Source: Bordetella pertussis 18323 (GTDB lineage: Bacteria; Pseudomonadota; Gammaproteobacteria; Burkholderiales; Burkholderiaceae_B). Taken from it: a stretch of DNA of 64,000 nt. The stretch covers positions 1,116,001 through 1,180,000 of the forward strand of contig NC_018518.1 of the NCBI RefSeq assembly GCF_000306945.1. Direction: 5' to 3'. The position numbers were made by a program, and so were the translations under genes. The notes beneath the pieces are model-generated. The model was not told the DNA's origin and made no database searches. It saw only the letters and a program-made list of their open reading frames with translations. Of this stretch, positions 58,485 through 64,000 are shown in pieces (position 1 is the stretch's first letter; every line of letters begins with the position of its first letter).

Positions 58485-59166
58485 CTTGCCTGGAAAAGCA
58501 CGCCCTGTCTTGGCCCGGAATGTGATGTCGAACGTGATTTGTCTTGCGCGATGATAGGCGCGAGGACAGGCCGGTTGAAAGAGCAGGGCAGGCAGGCAAG
58601 TAGCAAAGCAGTAAGTGTAAGGCTATACGGTTTGTCTTGCGTTCGCACGGAGTCTTGCCCGGTGTTTTGGGCGATTTGTGCGGGGCGAGGCGGGCCGGAT
58701 GGGCCGGATGGCTGGGAAAGGGTAGACTGGCTTTGGCCTGCGGTTGGCGCGTTGCGCGGTATCGCGGGTTGATGTGGCACCATTTTCTCGATCGACGCTT
58801 TAGAGCAGCGGTGCAGGCGCGGTGTGGGCGCCCGGCTTAAGTTCTTGGCGGCTCGCGCTGGCGGGCTGCCTGAAGAACTGCCCCGGGATCCTGATTCCAG
58901 CGGCCCGATTCCGCTGCCAACAAGGCAGCCAGCTGGGGGCGACAATGTCGGCCGCCAGCGCGGATCGAGACAGGTGGCGCCGGCCGCGTGCGCCCGCGAC
59001 CGTCTGGGTTCATTGCTGCGTCCCTGGTTTGGGGCGCGGCGATCGGTCGGCTCGGTTTGTTTTTTTTATTTCATCCTGTTTGTCAGGAAATCGCGCGTTA
59101 TGCCACCCAGGGTGTCGGTTTTATCCGATGCGGGTGTAGCGCAAGACTTAACCCTCGGAGATAGTT
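58485..59166 (+). other. Long rpsB leader / map-rpsB intergenic region
   Basis: This 680-bp stretch has no conserved ORF. It contains several GC-rich segments that can pair, for example CGTCCC/GGGGCG around 59022-59039. A T8 run within TTTGTTTTTTTTATTT near 59060 and the rpsB ribosome site (CGGAGATAG before ATG 59167) lie in the last 110 nt. The layout suggests a structured leader, perhaps for S2 autocontrol, or a second promoter near rpsB. Confidence 0.45.
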
Positions 59167-59916
59167 ATGTCCCTCATGCGTGAAATGCTGGAAGCTGGCG
59201 TCCACTTCGGCCACCAGACCCGTTACTGGAACCCCAAGATGGCCCCGTACATCTTCGGTCACCGTAACAAGATTCACATCATCAACCTCGAGCAGACGGT
59301 CGCCAAGTACCAGGAAGCCTCGAAGTTCGTCAAGCAACTGGTCGCCCGTGGCGGCAACATCCTGTTCGTCGGCACCAAGCGCGCCGCGCGCGAACTGGTG
59401 GCAACCGAAGCCGCCCGCTGCGGCATGCCCTACGTCGACGCCCGCTGGCTCGGCGGCATGCTGACCAACTTCAAGACGGTCAAGAGCTCGATCAAGCGCC
59501 TGAAGGACATGGAAGCCATGGTCGCCGACGGCGGCTTCGAGCGCATGACCAAGAAGGAAGGCCTGCTGTTCCAGCGCGAACTGGACAAGCTGAACAAGTC
59601 GATCGGCGGCATCAAGGACATGAACGGCCTGCCCGACGCGCTGTTCGTCATCGACGTCGGCTACCACAAGATCGCGGTCGCCGAAGCCAAGGTGCTGGGC
59701 ATCCCGGTCGTGGCCGTGGTTGATACCAACCACTCGCCCGACGGCATCGACCATGTCATTCCCGGCAACGACGACTCGGCCCGCGCCATCGCGCTGTACG
59801 CCAAGGGCATGGCCGACGCCGTGCTGGAAGGCCGCGAGCAGAACATCAATGGCCTGGTCGAGGAAATCGGCGAAGGCCAGGAAGAGTTCGTCGAAGTGCA
59901 GGACAACCAGGCCTGA
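59167..59916 (+). CDS. rpsB: 30S ribosomal protein S2
   Basis: A 249-aa S2: [44 protein letters not shown], with the coiled-coil insertion and [29 protein letters not shown]. Full length. It is the first gene of rpsB-tsf-pyrH-frr-uppS-cdsA. Confidence 0.98.
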   Translation: MSLMREMLEAGVHFGHQTRYWNPKMAPYIFGHRNKIHIINLEQTVAKYQEASKFVKQLVARGGNILFVGTKRAARELVATEAARCGMPYVDARWLGGMLTNFKTVKSSIKRLKDMEAMVADGGFERMTKKEGLLFQRELDKLNKSIGGIKDMNGLPDALFVIDVGYHKIAVAEAKVLGIPVVAVVDTNHSPDGIDHVIPGNDDSARAIALYAKGMADAVLEGREQNINGLVEEIGEGQEEFVEVQDNQA

Positions 59917-60099
59917 TAGCCGGTTGCCGCGCCGGCCGGGCCGGCAAGCCTCGGGCGCTGGGCGCCCGGGCTGCCGCCCGGATGCCGGCGCCGAGGTGGG
60001 CTCCCGCCTCACGACCCGCCCAGGCGGGTGCCATATCGAATCAACCATATGTCCCGGTTCATGCTTGCCGGGCCATGTCTTAGCGAATTTGGAGCAAAC

Positions 60100-60978
60100 A
60101 TGGCTGAAATTACCGCCGCCCTGGTCAAGGAACTGCGCGAGAAGACCGATGCGCCCATGATGGAGTGCAAGAAGGCTCTGACCGAAGCCGAAGGTGATCT
60201 GGCCCGCGCCGAGGAAATCCTGCGCGTCAAGCTGGGCAACAAGGCCAGCAAGGCCGCCGCCCGCGTGACCGCCGAAGGCCTGATCGGCCTGTACATCGCC
60301 GCCGACGGCAAGCAGGGCGCCGTCATCGAAGTCAACTGCGAGACCGACTTCGTCGCCAAGAACACCGATTTCATCGATTTCATCAACAAGCTGGCCGAGC
60401 TGGTCGCCACGCAGAATCCGGCCGACGTGGCCGCGCTGTCGGCGCTGCCGTTCGGCGAAGGCACGGTCGAGACCACCCGCACCGCGCTGGTGGGCAAGAT
60501 CGGCGAAAACATCTCGGTGCGCCGCTTCGAGCGCATCCAGACCCCGAACTCGCTGGCCAGCTACGTGCACGGCGGCAAGATCGGCGTACTGGTCGAGTTC
60601 TCGGGCGCCGAGGAAGTGGGCAAGGACCTGGCCATGCACATCGCCGCGACCAAGCCCAAGGCCCTCAATGCCGACGGCGTCAACGCCGAAGACATCGCCG
60701 CCGAGCGCTCGGTAGCCGAACAGAAGGCCGCCGAATCGGGCAAGCCCGCCGAAATCGTCGCCAAGATGGTCGAAGGTTCCGTGCAGAAATTCCTGAAGGA
60801 AGTTACTCTGCTGTCGCAACCCTTCGTCAAGAACGACAAGCAAACGATCGAACAGATGCTCAAGGAAAAGGGCGCTTCGATCACCAAGTTCGTTCTGTTC
60901 GTCGTTGGTGAAGGGATCGAGAAGAAGACCGCCGATTTCGCTTCCGAGGTCGCCGCCGCCGCCGCTGGCCGCGCCTGA
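60100..60978 (+). CDS. tsf: Elongation factor Ts
   Basis: A 292-aa nucleotide exchange factor for EF-Tu. It begins [42 protein letters not shown] and contains the TDFVAKN motif ([15 protein letters not shown]) that contacts EF-Tu. ATG 60100 is the family start. The 183-bp gap after rpsB contains GC-rich hairpins that may act as a partial terminator or processing site. Confidence 0.98.
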
Positions 60979-60991
60979 CGCGTCATCGTAG

Positions 60992-61792
<801 letters not shown>

Positions 61793-61806
61793 GAAAAGGA
61801 AATTCC

Positions 61807-62367
61807 ATGAGCGTCGCAGATATTCGTAAGTCCGCTGAAACCAGGATGGCCAAATCGCTTGAAACGCTCAAGGCGAGCCTGGCCAAGATCCGCACGGGCC
61901 GCGCCCATACCGGCATCCTGGATCACGTGCAGGTCGAGTACTACGGCTCGCCGGTGCCGATCAGCCAGGTCGCCAACGTGAATCTCGTCGATGCCCGCAC
62001 CATCAGCGTGCAGCCGTACGAGAAGAGCATGGCGGGCCCGATCGAAAAGGCGATTCGCGAGTCGGACCTGGGACTGAATCCGGTCTCGATGGGCGAAACC
62101 ATCCGCGTGCCGATGCCGGCCCTGACCGAGGAGCGCCGCCGCGACCTGACCAAAGTGGTCAAGAGCGAAGGCGAGGACGCCAAGGTGGCGGTGCGCAACC
62201 TGCGCCGCGAAGCCAACGAGGCGCTCAAGAAGCTGGTCAAGGACAAGGAAATCTCCGAGGATGACGAGCGTCGCGCCCAGGATGATGTCCAGAAACTGAC
62301 TGACCGTGCCGTCGGCGACATCGACAAGATGATCGTCCAGAAAGAAGCGGAAATCATGACCGTATAA
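61807..62367 (+). CDS. frr: Ribosome recycling factor
   Basis: A 186-aa [70 protein letters not shown], and the long helical arm [34 protein letters not shown]. Length is normal. It lies 14 nt after pyrH with AAAGGAAA before the ATG. Confidence 0.98.
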   Translation: MSVADIRKSAETRMAKSLETLKASLAKIRTGRAHTGILDHVQVEYYGSPVPISQVANVNLVDARTISVQPYEKSMAGPIEKAIRESDLGLNPVSMGETIRVPMPALTEERRRDLTKVVKSEGEDAKVAVRNLRREANEALKKLVKDKEISEDDERRAQDDVQKLTDRAVGDIDKMIVQKEAEIMTV

Positions 62368-62377
62368 TTCCGGTTGA

Positions 62378-63298
<921 letters not shown>

Positions 63299-63317
63299 CC
63301 CCCAAGGAGACGTATTC

Positions 63318-64000
63318 ATGCTGGGCCAGCGCATCATCACCGCCGCCGTATTGCTTGCCGTCCTGGCCCTGACGCTGGCGCTGGCCAACCCGTGGTGGTT
63401 CGTCGCCTTGCTGGCGCTGGGCGCGGCCTGCGCCGCCTGGGAGTGGCTGCGCCTGACGGTGCGCCAGCCCCCCTCGGGTGCGCTGTGCGTCGGCCTGGCG
63501 GCGGCGCTGCTGGCGGCGATGCTGGCCATGGCGCAGGCCTGGATCCAGGGAGGCGTGTCCGGCCTGCGGCTCGAGGTCTGGGTCGGCTACTGGCTCACCC
63601 CGGCGGTCGTGGCCGTCTGGCTGCTGGGCGCGGGCACGGCGGTCGCGCGCGGCCGCGCCGACGCGCCGGCGGCCAGCCTGGGCTGGACGCTGTTCGCCAT
63701 TCCCGCCGTGCTGGCCGCCTGGTCGGTGTTGGCGCTGATGTATCTGTCGCGCGGCGGCGCCTATGTGGTGTCGCTGCTGGCGCTGGTGTGGGTGGCCGAT
63801 ATCGCCGCCTATTTCGCCGGCCGCGCCTTCGGCAAGCGCAAGCTGGCGCCGCGGGTCAGCCCGGGCAAGACGGTGGCCGGCGCGGTGGCCGGCGTGCTGG
63901 GCGCGGTCGCGTGGATCGCCCTGAGCAGCCAATGGGATGGAACTTATGGCCAGGCGCTGGTCGAACGCTGGTCCTGGTGGCTGGCGTTGCCGGCGGCCGC
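63318..64000 (+). CDS. cdsA: Phosphatidate cytidylyltransferase (3' end beyond window)
   Basis: The first 227 residues of a polytopic inner-membrane enzyme making CDP-diacylglycerol. It has N-terminal helices MLGQRIITAAVLLAVLALTLALANPWWFVALLAL and, near residues 155-195, LVWVADIAAYFAGRAFGKRKLAPRVSPGKTVAGAVAG, which holds most of the CTP-transferase region. The signature continues past 64000. An AAGGAGA site precedes ATG 63318, 19 nt after uppS. Confidence 0.93.
   Translation, partial: MLGQRIITAAVLLAVLALTLALANPWWFVALLALGAACAAWEWLRLTVRQPPSGALCVGLAAALLAAMLAMAQAWIQGGVSGLRLEVWVGYWLTPAVVAVWLLGAGTAVARGRADAPAASLGWTLFAIPAVLAAWSVLALMYLSRGGAYVVSLLALVWVADIAAYFAGRAFGKRKLAPRVSPGKTVAGAVAGVLGAVAWIALSSQWDGTYGQALVERWSWWLALPAA

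Noticed and set aside
59050..59075. T-rich run before rpsB as a rho-independent terminator
   Set aside because: The nearest stem (CGTCCC/GGGGCG) ends more than 15 nt before the T tract, so it is not a standard intrinsic terminator.

Overview
The window is high-GC betaproteobacterial chromosome, almost certainly Bordetella pertussis. It carries three near-identical 1043-bp IS481 copies (4679-5721 minus, 14173-15215 plus, 18089-19131 minus) and one IS110-family element matching IS1663 (31277-32490). Several genes are broken by insertion or small indels, as expected of this recently reduced pathogen. The species call rests on recalled sequence and IS content, not on a search.

Layout. (1) 1-9.7 kb: the 5' end of acnA, a lytic transglycosylase lipoprotein, a TonB-dependent siderophore receptor, a haloacid dehalogenase, a two-gene exported-protein/OmpA operon that is doubly broken (C-tract frameshift plus IS481), then acnB. 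acnA and acnB share a near-identical 25-bp palindrome-containing element upstream. (2) 9.7-13.3 kb: small housekeeping and accessory genes (DEDDh exonuclease, MazG-like hydrolase, ABM and YciI proteins, EamA and TauE/SafE transporters). (3) 13.3-24.6 kb: an accessory and decaying block. It has two exported-protein genes (one split by IS481), an MscS-type channel split by IS481, a LysR regulator divergent from an acetyl-CoA hydrolase/CoA-transferase gene, a doubly frameshifted bile-acid:sodium symporter family gene, a LysR gene with an amber codon, and a DUF1127 protein. (4) 24.8-30.8 kb: a complete rrn operon with two promoters, boxA elements, 16S, tRNA-Ile(GAT), tRNA-Ala(TGC), 23S, 5S and a terminator. 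(5) 30.8-32.64 kb: palindromic repeats with IS1663 inserted in one of them. (6) 32.6-49.2 kb: a flagellar cluster (fliRQPONML, fliK, fliJIHGF, divergent fliE, then YcgR-N-like, FhlB-like, a second and frameshifted fliK-like gene, fliT, fliS, fliD, flaG). (7) 49.4-53.7 kb: folC-dedD-cvpA-purF. (8) 53.7-58.4 kb, minus strand: dsbB, a marC-family gene, glnD, map. (9) 58.4-64 kb: rpsB-tsf-pyrH-frr-uppS-cdsA, with cdsA cut by the window end.

The most striking observation is in IS1663. The roughly 160 nt upstream of its transposase gene fold as a bridge RNA of the kind shown for IS621. One loop carries guides that match the genomic target on both sides of the insertion. A second loop carries guides that match the element's own two ends. 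Both loops contain a hairpin with the same CGAGGA apical loop, and both junctions carry a CT core. The target lies in a palindromic repeat of which several unoccupied copies remain nearby. Also notable are the shared aconitase regulatory element, the IS481 transposase stop codon being supplied by its own NCTAGN target, and a set of otherwise restorable frameshifts (C tract, 4-bp duplication) that suggest recent gene loss.
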